64,000 nt of DNA from Candidatus Kryptoniota bacterium (GTDB lineage: Bacteria > Bacteroidota > Ignavibacteria > Kryptoniales > JAKASW01). The stretch lies in assembly GCA_036567965.1 (NCBI GenBank), contig DATCTN010000031.1, positions 310,001 through 374,000 on the forward strand, given 5' to 3'. A program made the position numbers and the translations under genes. Below, piece by piece: positions 33,643 through 43,328 of this stretch. Numbering within the stretch: the stretch's first letter is position 1; every line of letters begins with the position of its first letter. A model generated the notes under the pieces. That model was not told where the DNA came from, made no database searches, and was given only the letters and a program-made list of their open reading frames with translations.

Positions 33643-34839
33643 ATGAAGTCAGGGTTAATCTATCTCGCAATTGTCTCCACAACTATTTTTGTGGCGGCTA
33701 TCTCGACTATGCAACGGTCGGGAGTGGGAAAGGAATATCCTCCTATCGATGTGTCCGGATTCTTCGATAGCGCGCACCACTGGTACGACATCCGGGACGA
33801 AACTCACGTTATTTATCCTCTTAAGGATCAGAAGAGATATTCTCCCGCTGACGTAAAGGAGATAGCCGACAACATACTTCTCTTCCAGAAAGACAACGGC
33901 GGATGGCCGAAGAATTATGACATGCTTGCTGTTCTGTCAAAGATGCAGAAGAAGAAGCTGGCTGCGTCGAGGCACGATAAGAACACGACATTTGATAACG
34001 GTGCCACGCATTCGCAGGTTGAATACCTCGCTGCGGCATATACGGAGACCCAGGACGAGAGATACAAAAGCGCATGCCTTAGGGGAATTGATTTTGTTCT
34101 TTCCGCCCAATATCCGAACGGAGGTTGGCCCCAGTTTTTTCCGGATACAATTGGATACGCGAAGGAAATAACATTCAACGACGATGCGATGATCGGCGTG
34201 CTGGAAATGCTCCAGCACGTGATCGCAGGTGAAAAGAAGTACGTATTTATAGATCATGCCCAGAAGTCGAGGATAAAGGAAGCTTTCAGGAAAGGACTCG
34301 ACTGCATTTTGAAGTGCCAGATCAAGGAGGGAGGCAAACTGACGGCGTGGTGCCAACAGCATGACAATGTAACGCTCAAGCCAGTGTGGGCGCGGACGTT
34401 TGAACCTCCATCGGTTTGCAGCTTTGAAAGTGCGGATATGGTTATGATGCTAATGAAGGTCGATAATCCGGACGAGAACATCAGACGATCGATTCAGGCA
34501 GCGGTAAAATGGATTTATGATTCGAGAATATTCGGAATCCGTGTCGACTCTGTTCCGGCGCCGGAGGCTGTGTACCAGTATCATTCCACTGGATTCGACG
34601 TTTTGGTAGTGAAAGACACTTCGGCACCGGCGATCTGGACAAGATTTTACGAGCTTGGAACTAACAGGCCTTTGTTTTGCGACAGGCACAGAAAAATCGT
34701 CTACACGCTCGCGGAAGTGAGCAGGGAGAGGAGAACCGGCTACAGGTACTATGGTTTTATCCCTGACGAAGTAATTGCTGCTTATCCGGAATGGCAAAAG
34801 AGATGGGCACCAGGCGAAAGCGTGCTTGAGCACAGATGA
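33643..34839 (+). CDS. Secreted pectate lyase, PL10 family
   Basis: Cleaves polygalacturonate (pectin backbone) by beta-elimination. The 398-residue protein has a signal peptide or anchor (about 1-22) and the alpha/alpha toroid of family PL10 with its conserved order: LFQKDNGGWPKNYD, TTFDNGATHSQVEYLAAAY, AQYPNGGWPQFFPD, ITFNDDAMIGVLEML, KPVWARTFEPPSVCSFES, and RFYELGTNRPLFCDRHRKI near the C-terminus. These carry the metal-binding Asp and catalytic Arg of the family. ATG 33643 is chosen over a TTG two codons upstream. It is followed closely by an esterase gene; the pair would remove ester groups and cut the backbone. Confidence 0.94.
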   Translation: MKSGLIYLAIVSTTIFVAAISTMQRSGVGKEYPPIDVSGFFDSAHHWYDIRDETHVIYPLKDQKRYSPADVKEIADNILLFQKDNGGWPKNYDMLAVLSKMQKKKLAASRHDKNTTFDNGATHSQVEYLAAAYTETQDERYKSACLRGIDFVLSAQYPNGGWPQFFPDTIGYAKEITFNDDAMIGVLEMLQHVIAGEKKYVFIDHAQKSRIKEAFRKGLDCILKCQIKEGGKLTAWCQQHDNVTLKPVWARTFEPPSVCSFESADMVMMLMKVDNPDENIRRSIQAAVKWIYDSRIFGIRVDSVPAPEAVYQYHSTGFDVLVVKDTSAPAIWTRFYELGTNRPLFCDRHRKIVYTLAEVSRERRTGYRYYGFIPDEVIAAYPEWQKRWAPGESVLEHR

Positions 34840-34900
34840 TTAGTTGCGACTTCTTGAATTTCGGAATCAATCGAGAATTCTCCGAAGAGAGGAAATGAAA

Positions 34901-35764
34901 ATGAGATTAAGATTCATTTGCGTGCTCTTTTGCATCGCGGGGAGTGCGGTACAACTTTTTGCCCAGCAACCTGTAACGAGAATCTGGAATGGACTCGCGC
35001 CGGGTACTGAAGACATGAAGAATGAAGAGAAGAGAGACGACGGGTCGATTTACAAAGTTTACCAGCCCGATGTCGAAATATTTCTTCCTTCTCATCCCGA
35101 CCAGCATCACCTTGCGGTCGTCGTACTGCCGGGAGGTGGATACACGCTTCTCGCGTATGTCAAAGAGGGGACTAAGATCGCCGGATGGCTGAACGACAAC
35201 GGTGTTGCTGCGTTTGTCCTGAAATACAGGCTGAATCCCGACGAAGCGTTGCAGGATGCTCAAAGAGCCGTCAGTTTTGTGAGATCGAAATCTAATGAGT
35301 ACAGTATCGATCCGAAACGTGTTGGTGTTCTCGGGTTTTCAGCGGGAGGCCAGGTCGCCGCGAATTTGTCCACGCATTTTACTCGCACTTCGATGAGAGA
35401 TGCTGTCGATTCAGTCGACTGTAGACCCGACTTCATGGTACTTGTCTACCCGGCACTCGACTGGCTTCACATGGCGGCAGGCGATACGGGGAAGAAAGAT
35501 GGGTTCGTCCAGTTTTACAAGCTGGTCAACGCAAATACGCCTCCCACATTTATCGCACACGCCGGAGACGATCAGACGGTGCCGGTGCAGCAGAGCATCG
35601 ATTTCTTTGAAGCTCTCCACGCGGGCGGAGTGCCTTGCGAGATGCACATATATGAGCAAGGTGGGCACGGGTTCGGGCTGGAGGAAGACCGCGGTGAAGT
35701 TGTCAGCTGGGGAGACCTGTGTGTGAAGTGGATGAGAGTAAGGGGGATCTTATCCGGGAAGTAG
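34901..35764 (+). CDS. Secreted alpha/beta-hydrolase esterase (acetyl-xylan/pectin esterase-like)
   Basis: An exported esterase of the BD-FAE/xylanase-associated esterase type, 287 residues. A signal peptide (about 1-22, ending LFAQQ) precedes the hydrolase domain: oxyanion-loop motif VVLPGGGYTLLA, nucleophile Ser in GFSAGGQVA, Asp in HAGDDQTVP and His in EQGGHGFGL. It sits 61 bases after the PL10 pectate lyase gene. Members of this group often deacetylate xylan or pectin; the exact substrate is unknown. The start is one of two ATGs (34895 or 34901); GAGAGG is best spaced for 34901. Confidence 0.9.
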   Translation: MRLRFICVLFCIAGSAVQLFAQQPVTRIWNGLAPGTEDMKNEEKRDDGSIYKVYQPDVEIFLPSHPDQHHLAVVVLPGGGYTLLAYVKEGTKIAGWLNDNGVAAFVLKYRLNPDEALQDAQRAVSFVRSKSNEYSIDPKRVGVLGFSAGGQVAANLSTHFTRTSMRDAVDSVDCRPDFMVLVYPALDWLHMAAGDTGKKDGFVQFYKLVNANTPPTFIAHAGDDQTVPVQQSIDFFEALHAGGVPCEMHIYEQGGHGFGLEEDRGEVVSWGDLCVKWMRVRGILSGK

Positions 35765-35970
35765 TCCCCGTATTTCCATTTCCCAACCCCAGCAGCAACC
35801 CGCATCATCATCGATACCACAGTTAAGATCATTGATAAAGATATTTGTGTCATTTACAATTCAACAGATGCTGAACCGGATCGTCAGCAACTGTCTCCTG
35901 CGATCTATTTTCGGGAGAAGTAAGCTTCTCGTTGCAGGTGACCACATGAGTATTCAATTAAGAGGAGCAT

Positions 35971-36399
35971 ATGAGCAAAGATTTCGTGGCGAAAAAATCG
36001 ATCACCATAAATGTTCCGATCTCGAGGGTGTGGGACGCGCTCGTGAATCCAAAACTCATCAAGCAATACATGTTCGGAACGGATGTCGTTTCAGATTGGA
36101 AGCAGGGAAGTCCGATAGTGTGGAAAGGCGAATGGCAGGGAAAATCTTACGAGGACAGGGGAATCATCTTGAGGATAGAGCCTGAGCGACTCATCGAGTA
36201 TACTCATTTCAGTCCGCTCTCGGGTGTCCCAGATGTGCCTGAGAACTATCATACGGTTACCGTTGAATTGTCTCCTGCTGCGGGCGGCGTGCGGTTATCG
36301 CTCTCTCAGGCCAATAATCCCACGGATGAAGCCCGAAAGCATTCGGAGAGTAACTGGGAAATGATGCTGAAAGGAATGAGAAGCTTTTTAGAAGGCTGA
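35971..36399 (+). CDS. AHSA1/SRPBCC-domain protein
   Basis: A 142-residue START-like fold protein. It starts with VAKKSITINVPISRVWDALVNPKLIKQYMFG, the conserved first strand and helices of the AHSA1 group, then GEWQGKSYEDRGIIL and LIEYTHF, and ends with a long helix NWEMMLKGMRSFLEG. Such proteins bind hydrophobic ligands or act as accessory factors; none of the bacterial ones gives a firm function by sequence. It has a strong AAGAGGAG ribosome site. The 206 bases before it hold nothing recognised. Confidence 0.9.
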   Translation: MSKDFVAKKSITINVPISRVWDALVNPKLIKQYMFGTDVVSDWKQGSPIVWKGEWQGKSYEDRGIILRIEPERLIEYTHFSPLSGVPDVPENYHTVTVELSPAAGGVRLSLSQANNPTDEARKHSESNWEMMLKGMRSFLEG

Positions 36400-36472
36400 C
36401 GGGTTGACCCTCTTTTAAAGGTTGTCAATTTAAATTCACATCACATGTCAAACTGGAAAGGAGAATCATTCA

Positions 36473-37255
36473 ATGTCACGGGGCTGTGTGTCGATACTTT
36501 TGTTTATGTCTCTAGCTCTCTCGTCTTACGCGCAGGAATCACAACTCAAGGAGAATCAGATCTCAGTTCTCGGAGCGGTTGAGTTGAAGGAGGTCGCCGA
36601 CCAGGCGTCTTTCACATTCTCGGTGAAGGGCGTGGGCGAGACTCTTCGTCTTGCTGTCGAGGACGCAAATGCGAAAGTAAAAGCAGTGACCGACAAGCTC
36701 CTCAAACTTGGTGTTCCATCAAGCAAGATTGCGACATCTCAGTTCTACAGCGGCGAAAACTACGGGGACAAATCTTTCTGGTCTTCGAAGCGCGATTACC
36801 AGGCGGTACTCACTACTCTCGTCACTGTCGACAGCATCGGAATGGTCGAGTCCGTCCTGTTTGCTTTGAGTGAGGGTGAAATATCAAACGTATCGAATGT
36901 TTCTTTCGGGTTGAAGGACGAGTTGGGTATGAGAAGGAAAGCCAGGATAGCCGCCACGCTTAAAGCGAAGGAAAAAGCCCAGGATATTACCGGCGCACTG
37001 GGAGTCACTTTGGGTCGCGTGCTTTCTATCGAAGAAACTAAGCCTACAAGAGTGATTCAGCCTCAAGCCCAACAAGTCCGAAGATTTGGGTATGTTCCGA
37101 TTGATTACAACGTCTCCAGCCCGTTTAACCCTTCGTCGGTAGTGACTTTGTCCGGGGAACTCCCGCAAGTCGACGAGAGCAGCGGATCCGGTATCTTCGC
37201 GCAGACAATTTCCGTCACCAGTGAAGTCACGGTCATATTTGAAATAAAGAATTGA
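36473..37255 (+). CDS. SIMPL-domain (DUF541) periplasmic protein
   Basis: A 260-residue exported protein of the SIMPL/DUF541 family. A signal peptide (about 1-20, SSYAQE) is followed by the typical ISVLGAVELKEVADQASFTFSVKGVGET repeat start, a helix and strand region with VPSSKIATSQF, and a C-terminal ISVTSEVTVIFEIKN strand. The family forms ring-shaped oligomers and includes E. coli YggE, linked to oxidative stress; function here is not known. Start ATG follows AAAGGAG. It converges with the outer-membrane receptor gene. Confidence 0.92.
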   Translation: MSRGCVSILLFMSLALSSYAQESQLKENQISVLGAVELKEVADQASFTFSVKGVGETLRLAVEDANAKVKAVTDKLLKLGVPSSKIATSQFYSGENYGDKSFWSSKRDYQAVLTTLVTVDSIGMVESVLFALSEGEISNVSNVSFGLKDELGMRRKARIAATLKAKEKAQDITGALGVTLGRVLSIEETKPTRVIQPQAQQVRRFGYVPIDYNVSSPFNPSSVVTLSGELPQVDESSGSGIFAQTISVTSEVTVIFEIKN

Positions 37256-37269
37256 ACGCCGGTTCGGAA

Positions 37270-37302
37270 GGGGCATGTGCATCCTATCAAGTTAAATGCC
37301 CC
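37270..37302. terminator. Hairpin between convergent SIMPL and receptor genes
   Basis: GGGGCAT (37270-37276) pairs with ATGCCCC (37296-37302) with a 19-base loop and no clear U-run on either side. Confidence 0.4.
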
Positions 37303-37310
37303 GATCTAAT

Positions 37311-40118
37311 TCACCTGAGTGTGTAGGAGAAACTGACCAGGACATACCGCGTCAGCACTTCGTTGCGCGTGTCGTCAATGTAAGTGTCGGTGATGGACCT
37401 GTTCACGCTCTTGTTCTCCCCGAGGAGGTCGTTGACCGCGATCCTCAGCTCCCCGCTTTCATTGGCGAAGAATTTTTTCGCCACACCGAGATTCCAGAGT
37501 ATTATGTTTTGGTCGTATCCAGCCGAGAGGCCATTTGTCAGAGCGTTGCTCAACTGGTTGTCGAGGACTATGCCGCTCCAGAATTCCCACACCCACTTCA
37601 CAGAAGCAGTGTGCGAATAGTAATTGCTGTTTGAGATGGGCTGAATCGAATTGCGTGCGAAATTATAACTCCCCATGTATGAAATCGTGAAATCGAAATT
37701 CTGACTGATGTTGCTTCCGATTACGAACCCGGCAGTGGGTCCGATAGAGTTTGTTTTGCTGACGACGTCATTCAATTGTCCGGGCGTCCGAGTAAATGTC
37801 AGGCCCGCGTTCAGGTTGAGTGCGCTGCTTATCAGATCGAATGGTAAACCGTAGGTGAAGAAGGATCTTACATTCCAATAACCGTCAAGATTAACCGGAT
37901 AGGTTAACTGGGTGCCGGGTGTTAGTGAAGTCCCGTTGGAAAGAACCGTGTCGCGTGACGGGATGACAGTTGCGTCAGCGACGTAAGCGTTCGTGTAATT
38001 CGCAATGAGGAACAGGAACATGCTTGAAGCTCTGCCCGGAGTCGTGATTGCGTATCGCGCGAGAAGCGAGTGTGTATATGACTGGACAAGGTTGGGATTT
38101 CCTGTCGAAAGAAGGAGCGGATTTGAATTGTCCACGACTTGCTGTAGCTGTGTTACCGCCGGTGCGACAGTATAAGTCCTGTAGAATATCCTCAGAGTTC
38201 TGTGTTCGGGCGTCGTGTACATGAACAGCGCGCTTGGGAGAAAGTCACCGAAGCTTCGTGTAATCCTGGAATTCGTGAACGCGCTTCCATCGCCTGTTAG
38301 ATCGGCATACTGGTACGACAGGTTTCCCATGAAATTTGTGCCGGTTCCCCTCCACCTGTAGCCGATTCCCACCCGCTGCGTCATGTAATCGTCATAGTAA
38401 GAATTTGAAAGAGGTGCGTCGAATGACGAGTATGAATCTGTTCCCGGATTAAAGTCATATGTACTCTTGTCTGCCGAGTTGCGTGTAAAAGAAGGGTTGT
38501 AGATCAGCTCGAACATCGCGTTTACGTCTGTCGCCTGGGTATAGATCAGGTTCGCGCTCACAGTCTTTACGTCCGAATTGTAATTTGAAACCTGATTCAG
38601 CGAATCGTCCGGCGGAGAGTTCGTCCCGGAGTAGTCGTTCGCCGCCGACAGATTTCCGTTCGTCATCTTCTTGTTCGCGCCGCCGCCGACGTCTATCGAG
38701 AGTGTCCTCCCGGGTAAATCGAACGCGTGTCTGTAAACGACGTGACCCGTTATGTTATATCCGTCGTTCAATCCGCCGGAATTTGTCAGGGACTGTGAGC
38801 CCGATGCGTTCTGTGTTGTCACTGCGTTGAGAAGATTGTCCGCGCGGTTCGACTGGAAATAAATGACAGGGAGGACCGTAAGCTTGTTCGATTCGTCGGC
38901 GGCATAATCGATGCGGCCGCTTAACCTATTGTTGTAATTCGTGCTCGCCGCGTTGGAGTTCTGGTCGTACAGACTTGTCGAGTCACCTCCGAGAAGATAC
39001 TGCCGATGATCGAGCTGGTTATTCTGGTTCCCGACCCGGTTGAAGAAGTAGCTTCCCTGAGCGAAAAGATTGTCGGACAGACTGTCGGAAGCGTTCGTTC
39101 CGGCCATGCTCGTATTGTTGATCCCTTGCTGCTGGCCCACGAACTGATTGTTGGAACTTATTGCGCCGGAACGTCCGAACGGGTTCGCACGCCGTTGTCC
39201 GCCCCCTCTGAATCCTCCGCTCCCGGGCGTGAACGCCACACTGCGGTTCGAGATTACACCGAGAATATCCTGCGTAGAAAAGTCCTGCTGGTTAACATTG
39301 TTCGATGAGCCTAGAAATGAAAGGCGGCTGTTTCCGTCGAAGAAGTTTACATTTCCTGCTGCGTCATACCTCTGGTTGTCGCCGTATCCTGCAGTCAACT
39401 TTCCGAAATTCATCCCCTGTCTGTTTCGTCTCGTTATAATGTTAATCGCCTTCACGGATTGTCCGTCGTCGAACCCGGTGAACTGCGCCTGATCGCTCAT
39501 CTGGTCGAACACCTGGATCCGGTCGATCACTTCGGCGGGGAGAGTGCGAACGGCGACTGTCGGGTCATCACCGAAAAACGGTCTTCCATCGACCAGCACG
39601 CGCTGAACCGTCTCTCCGCCTGCAGTGATTGTCCCGTTGGACACGATAACACCCGGAAGCTTGCTCAACAGATCTTCGGCGGTTGCATCGCGGTTGATTT
39701 TTACCCCCGCCGCGACGTACTCGGTCGTGTCGCCATTTTGCACGGCCGGGGGGACTCGTCCTTCTACCGTCACTCCTCTCATCGGTATGACTGCTTCACC
39801 CATGGAGATCCGACCGACATCGAGATTTCGGTTCTCCACGGTCACCGGAACCGATGTCGTTCTCCTTCCCACCGCGCTTGCGTCGAGCCGGTAAGTGTGC
39901 GGGGGGATGTGCAACAGGGCGAAATTGCCTTCGAGGTCAGTTATGGCAATAAAAAATCTCGATGAGTCGGACCTGTCCACGAGTCGCACAAGGGCCCCCG
40001 GAAGAGAAGCGGCATTCTCGTCAATGACTTTTCCCTTGACGGTAACACCTTGACTCCGCGCTTCCTGAAAGCAGAATATCATCGATAATAGGACTGACAG
40101 CAGCAAAACATTCTTCAT
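37311..40118 (-). CDS. Outer-membrane beta-barrel receptor with carboxypeptidase-regulatory-like domain
   Basis: A TonB-receptor-like outer-membrane protein of 935 residues (OMP_b-brl family). The start is placed at ATG 40118, which gives a signal peptide (about 1-23, EARSQ); an upstream frame to 40262 lacks one. Residues about 25-110 are a CarboxypepD_reg beta-sandwich (GKVIDENAASLPGALVRLVD). A plug-like domain follows (about 145-250; DLLSKLPGVIVSNGTI, RVLVDGRPFFGDDP, IDRIQVFDQMSDQAQFTG), and a long barrel ends in LVSFSYTLR. A Gln/Asn/Gly-rich loop lies at about 300-350. The ligand is unknown; such receptors commonly take up glycans, peptides or metals. Its gene is monocistronic, so no SusD partner is seen. 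Confidence 0.9.
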   Translation of the reverse strand: MKNVLLLSVLLSMIFCFQEARSQGVTVKGKVIDENAASLPGALVRLVDRSDSSRFFIAITDLEGNFALLHIPPHTYRLDASAVGRRTTSVPVTVENRNLDVGRISMGEAVIPMRGVTVEGRVPPAVQNGDTTEYVAAGVKINRDATAEDLLSKLPGVIVSNGTITAGGETVQRVLVDGRPFFGDDPTVAVRTLPAEVIDRIQVFDQMSDQAQFTGFDDGQSVKAINIITRRNRQGMNFGKLTAGYGDNQRYDAAGNVNFFDGNSRLSFLGSSNNVNQQDFSTQDILGVISNRSVAFTPGSGGFRGGGQRRANPFGRSGAISSNNQFVGQQQGINNTSMAGTNASDSLSDNLFAQGSYFFNRVGNQNNQLDHRQYLLGGDSTSLYDQNSNAASTNYNNRLSGRIDYAADESNKLTVLPVIYFQSNRADNLLNAVTTQNASGSQSLTNSGGLNDGYNITGHVVYRHAFDLPGRTLSIDVGGGANKKMTNGNLSAANDYSGTNSPPDDSLNQVSNYNSDVKTVSANLIYTQATDVNAMFELIYNPSFTRNSADKSTYDFNPGTDSYSSFDAPLSNSYYDDYMTQRVGIGYRWRGTGTNFMGNLSYQYADLTGDGSAFTNSRITRSFGDFLPSALFMYTTPEHRTLRIFYRTYTVAPAVTQLQQVVDNSNPLLLSTGNPNLVQSYTHSLLARYAITTPGRASSMFLFLIANYTNAYVADATVIPSRDTVLSNGTSLTPGTQLTYPVNLDGYWNVRSFFTYGLPFDLISSALNLNAGLTFTRTPGQLNDVVSKTNSIGPTAGFVIGSNISQNFDFTISYMGSYNFARNSIQPISNSNYYSHTASVKWVWEFWSGIVLDNQLSNALTNGLSAGYDQNIILWNLGVAKKFFANESGELRIAVNDLLGENKSVNRSITDTYIDDTRNEVLTRYVLVSFSYTLR

Positions 40119-40187
40119 GAGTACATCAATTCTTTTGACTCGCGACACAGAGCGGTAGTTTAACAGACGGTCTGAACTGACGAAAGT

Positions 40188-40216
40188 TTGCTGTTCAGCA
40201 GGTAGTGAAATAAATT
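40188..40216 (+). promoter_or_regulatory. Candidate promoter of the 40.3-kb hypothetical gene
   Basis: TTGCTG (40188-40193), 17 bases, TAAATT (40211-40216), reading away from the receptor gene. Confidence 0.5.
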
Positions 40217-40273
40217 GATGGGAAGTAATTTCTGTTCGGACGAAGATTAATGAATCCAGCAAAGGACCCAGTC

Positions 40274-40675
40274 ATGGCCAAAGTTTCGAAGAGAAAAGTC
40301 GTAGCTTCTACAGGCGATAAACCGTACACGGTCGAGTATTATTACAAAGTTCGTTGGGGGCACGCCGATGAGTTTCTGCGCCTTTACAGGAAGAATCACC
40401 TTCCCGTTATGAAAAAAGAAATCGAGATGGGAAGAATAGTGGAGCTGACTATCGCAAGGCCTCGTTTCCACGCGACGGAGGACGCTCGCTGGGATTTCCG
40501 CGTGACGATAGTTTGGAAGAACATTCAGACGACGAATGACGGATTCAGCGAACCTGATCTTGCACGCCGACTTTTTCCCGATCAGACGAAGTTTTACGAA
40601 GAAGAAAAACGTCGGTTCGAAATCCTTGAAGCTCATTGGGACGTGCCTGTAGTTGAAGTCCCGACCGAGGGCTGA
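40274..40675 (+). CDS. Hypothetical protein, dimeric alpha-beta-barrel-like
   Basis: No named family. The 133-residue protein is rich in charged residues and has the pattern PYTVEYYYKVRWGHADEFLRLYRKNHLPVMKK, then ELTIARPRFHATED and WDFRVTIVWKN, a beta-alpha-beta arrangement reminiscent of small dimeric alpha-beta-barrel (EthD/antibiotic-monooxygenase-like) proteins that process strand-helix-strand units. It lacks a signal peptide if started at ATG 40274, which has AAAGGA seven bases upstream; ATG 40250 is the alternative. It may be a monooxygenase-like or ligand-binding protein. A TTG-17-TAAATT promoter precedes it. Confidence 0.75.
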   Translation: MAKVSKRKVVASTGDKPYTVEYYYKVRWGHADEFLRLYRKNHLPVMKKEIEMGRIVELTIARPRFHATEDARWDFRVTIVWKNIQTTNDGFSEPDLARRLFPDQTKFYEEEKRRFEILEAHWDVPVVEVPTEG

Positions 40676-40823
40676 AATCCGGCTTGCGAACAACTCTTCG
40701 CGTCAGCAGTAAAGCGAGCCGGCCTTTTCGATCGCGACCATTAACTACCACACTCTTCAACGCCGGCAATCTGCCTCGCGCCGCTTTCTACTCCAATGAC
40801 AATTTTCTTATATTGATTTCATC

Positions 40824-42008
40824 ATGTTGAGACTACTTACCGCAGGTGAATCGCACGGAAGGGCGCTCGTCGGGATTATCGAGGGCGTACCATCAAATCT
40901 CGAATTGACGGCCGACTATATAAACAAGCAGCTTCACCGCCGCCAGCAAGGATACGGCCGCGGCGGTAGGATGAAAATTGAAACCGACAAAGTGGAAATA
41001 CTGACCGGCGTGAGACACGGCAGGACACTCGGCTCGCCTATCTCTCTCGTTCTCTGGAACCGCGATTTCCAGAACTGGGGAGAGAAAATGTCGGCCGAGG
41101 CGATAGCTAAAGATATCGAAAAGGTCGTCATACCTCGTCCGGGTCATGCTGATCTTGTCGGGAAATTCAAGTATGCGCACGGCGACATAAGAAATGTAAT
41201 CGAGCGGTCGAGCGCGCGCGAGACGGCGATGCGAGTCGCATTGAGCACGATTGCGAGACGACTCCTTCAGGAAATTGGAATAAGAATCGGCGGGCACGTG
41301 TTTTCAATCGGATCTGCAGGCTACAAGAACAGGGAAGATGTCGATGCGATCATCCGGAATTTGATTGCGAAAAAACACGGTGCCGAGGAAATTGCGGATG
41401 AGTCGGACAAATCCGAAGTGAGATGTCTCGATAATGGACTCGCTGACAAGATGGTACAGCAGATAAAGCGCGCCAAGAAACTGGGCGACACGCTCGGCGG
41501 TGTTGTGGAAGCGTACGTTTCTGGCCTTCCGATCGGATTAGGGAGCTACGTCGAGTTCGACAGGAAGCTCGACGGCCAGCTTGCCCAGGCGGTCATGTCC
41601 GTTCACGCGATCAAAGGAGTTGAGATCGGCGAGGGCTTCAGGAACGCTGCGAAATTCGGCTCGGAAGTTCATGACGAGATACTCCTGAAGTCTAAGAAGA
41701 TCGTGCGACCCACCAACAGGGCGGGTGGACTTGAAGGTGGAGTCACGAACGGTCAGCCGCTGTGGGTTCGTGCCGCCATGAAACCGATCTCAACGTTAAT
41801 GAAACCGCTGAAAAGTGTAGACTTATCCGAAATGAAAACTGTGGAAGCTCGGAGGGAACGCTCGGACTTTTGTGCGGTTCCTGCCGCGGGGGTCGTGGTG
41901 GAGAACGTGATTGCACCTGTCCTGGCGAATGCCGTGCTTGAGAAATTCGGAGGTGACAGCATGGATGAGCTCGGGCGCCGCTACGATAAGGAGGCGTTCT
42001 TCGGGTAA
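40824..42008 (+). CDS. aroC: Chorismate synthase
   Basis: Catalyses the last common step of aromatic amino acid and folate precursor synthesis, 5-enolpyruvylshikimate 3-phosphate to chorismate, with reduced FMN. The 394-residue protein has the family motifs GESHGRALVGIIEGVPSNL near the N-terminus, RRQQGYGRGGRM, VIPRPGHADLVGKFKY, the RNVIERSSARETAMRVA block with flavin-contacting Arg and Ser, and a C-terminal NRAGGLEGGVTNGQPLWVRAAMKPIST plus RSDFCAVPAAGVV. No other aro gene is in the window. There is no Shine-Dalgarno sequence; TATATT ends 9 bases before the ATG, so the mRNA may be leaderless. Its stop overlaps the next start by one base. Confidence 0.97.
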   Translation: MLRLLTAGESHGRALVGIIEGVPSNLELTADYINKQLHRRQQGYGRGGRMKIETDKVEILTGVRHGRTLGSPISLVLWNRDFQNWGEKMSAEAIAKDIEKVVIPRPGHADLVGKFKYAHGDIRNVIERSSARETAMRVALSTIARRLLQEIGIRIGGHVFSIGSAGYKNREDVDAIIRNLIAKKHGAEEIADESDKSEVRCLDNGLADKMVQQIKRAKKLGDTLGGVVEAYVSGLPIGLGSYVEFDRKLDGQLAQAVMSVHAIKGVEIGEGFRNAAKFGSEVHDEILLKSKKIVRPTNRAGGLEGGVTNGQPLWVRAAMKPISTLMKPLKSVDLSEMKTVEARRERSDFCAVPAAGVVVENVIAPVLANAVLEKFGGDSMDELGRRYDKEAFFG

Positions 42009-43159
42009 TGGCCGCGCGCAGACTGGGTTTTGTCGACCAGTTCAGGGGGCTTGCGACGCTGTTCATGATCGAAACTCACGTCCTTAACGCGCTCCTCCTT
42101 GTTCCCCTCAGAGAATATTTCCCCTTCAAGGCAATCGACTTCATGAACGGCTTCGTGGCGCCGTCATTCCTTTTCGTCGCCGGATTTTCATTTACCCTGG
42201 CACTCACCAGGAAGGGAGACTCGTACCGGAAATTTTCCGTCGAGCTGGTGAGACATCTGAAGCGCCTCATGTTTATCTGGATAACCGGCTACCTCCTCCA
42301 CGTACCTTACTTTTCTCTCCGCAAAACAGTTCATGAAAGCACTCCAACAGACCTGGTGTCCTTCTCGGCGGTTGACATACTCCAGTGTATCGCGGCCACA
42401 CTCTTCCTCCTTCACATACTGCGCGTCCTCATAAAGGACGACAGGAAATTCAATTTTACAATGTACATCCTTTTCGTTTTTTTCGTGCTGATCGCGCCGG
42501 TCGCTGGCGGGATCGACTTCTTGAACGTGTTCCCGGTTTGGCTCGCGCAGTACTTCAACAGAATGCACGGATCCCTCTTCCCGCTCTTTCCATGGTCGAG
42601 TTTCCTCATCGGAGGGACAATCGCGTCGCAATTTTTAATAAAACATATAGATGCAATGTCGACCGGGAAAATCGGAAGGGACGCGCTGAAGAGGGTGGTG
42701 CGGACCGGAATAGTAATCGCGGCCGTCGGTCTCGTCTTTACGATTGTCGAAACGCAAATTCTTCACACATATCATTTCGTGGACTACTCGCCTTCGTGGT
42801 TTCTCCTTCGGTTCGGGATCCTCCTTTTGATTCTCTATGGAATCACTATCCACGAACAGTCACGCAGGTCAGATCTCTCTCCGATGAAACTTTTTGGGCG
42901 AGAGTCTTTCCTCGTCTACACTGCGCATCTCCTTGTGGTCTACGGTTCCAGCGTGAAGGTGCCATCTCTCGTCGCGAGGATCGGTCCGACGCTTGGCTAT
43001 CTCGAATGTCTCGGAATATTCGTCGCGCTTTCTGTCATCATGTATATCGCGGCGGTCGTATGGAACAATTTGAAACACAATGATCTCAGGATGTCGCGGA
43101 TAGTGCAGTACGTGTGCGTGTCCATATTCTTCTACTTGTTCATCAACAATCCGTACTGA
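42008..43159 (+). CDS. HGSNAT-like (DUF1624) multi-span acyltransferase
   Basis: A polytopic membrane protein of 383 residues with about ten hydrophobic spans. It begins RLGFVDQFRGLATLFMIETHVLNALL, close to the LDxxRG start of heparan-alpha-glucosaminide N-acetyltransferase-like and acyltransferase-3-like proteins, and has FVAPSFLFVAGFSF, LFPWSSFLIGGT and GRESFLVYTAHLLVVYG segments of that group. These enzymes move acyl groups across or onto glycans at the membrane; the acceptor here is unknown. It is joined to aroC by a TAATG overlap, although no biochemical link is evident. Confidence 0.82.
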   Translation: MAARRLGFVDQFRGLATLFMIETHVLNALLLVPLREYFPFKAIDFMNGFVAPSFLFVAGFSFTLALTRKGDSYRKFSVELVRHLKRLMFIWITGYLLHVPYFSLRKTVHESTPTDLVSFSAVDILQCIAATLFLLHILRVLIKDDRKFNFTMYILFVFFVLIAPVAGGIDFLNVFPVWLAQYFNRMHGSLFPLFPWSSFLIGGTIASQFLIKHIDAMSTGKIGRDALKRVVRTGIVIAAVGLVFTIVETQILHTYHFVDYSPSWFLLRFGILLLILYGITIHEQSRRSDLSPMKLFGRESFLVYTAHLLVVYGSSVKVPSLVARIGPTLGYLECLGIFVALSVIMYIAAVVWNNLKHNDLRMSRIVQYVCVSIFFYLFINNPY

Positions 43160-43328
43160 GGGATGAGACTAATCGAAAAAAAATTGTAAAGGAAAAAACG
43201 GGAAAGAGCTGAAGGGGTAATAGTGTAATCAGTTCATAAGTGTATCGGGGAAGAGATGAATGGGTTCAGTAGAAAATGGGATCCAGATTCAGCGGTACCG
43301 GGGGCGCGAATCGTGACTTAAATGCAGC

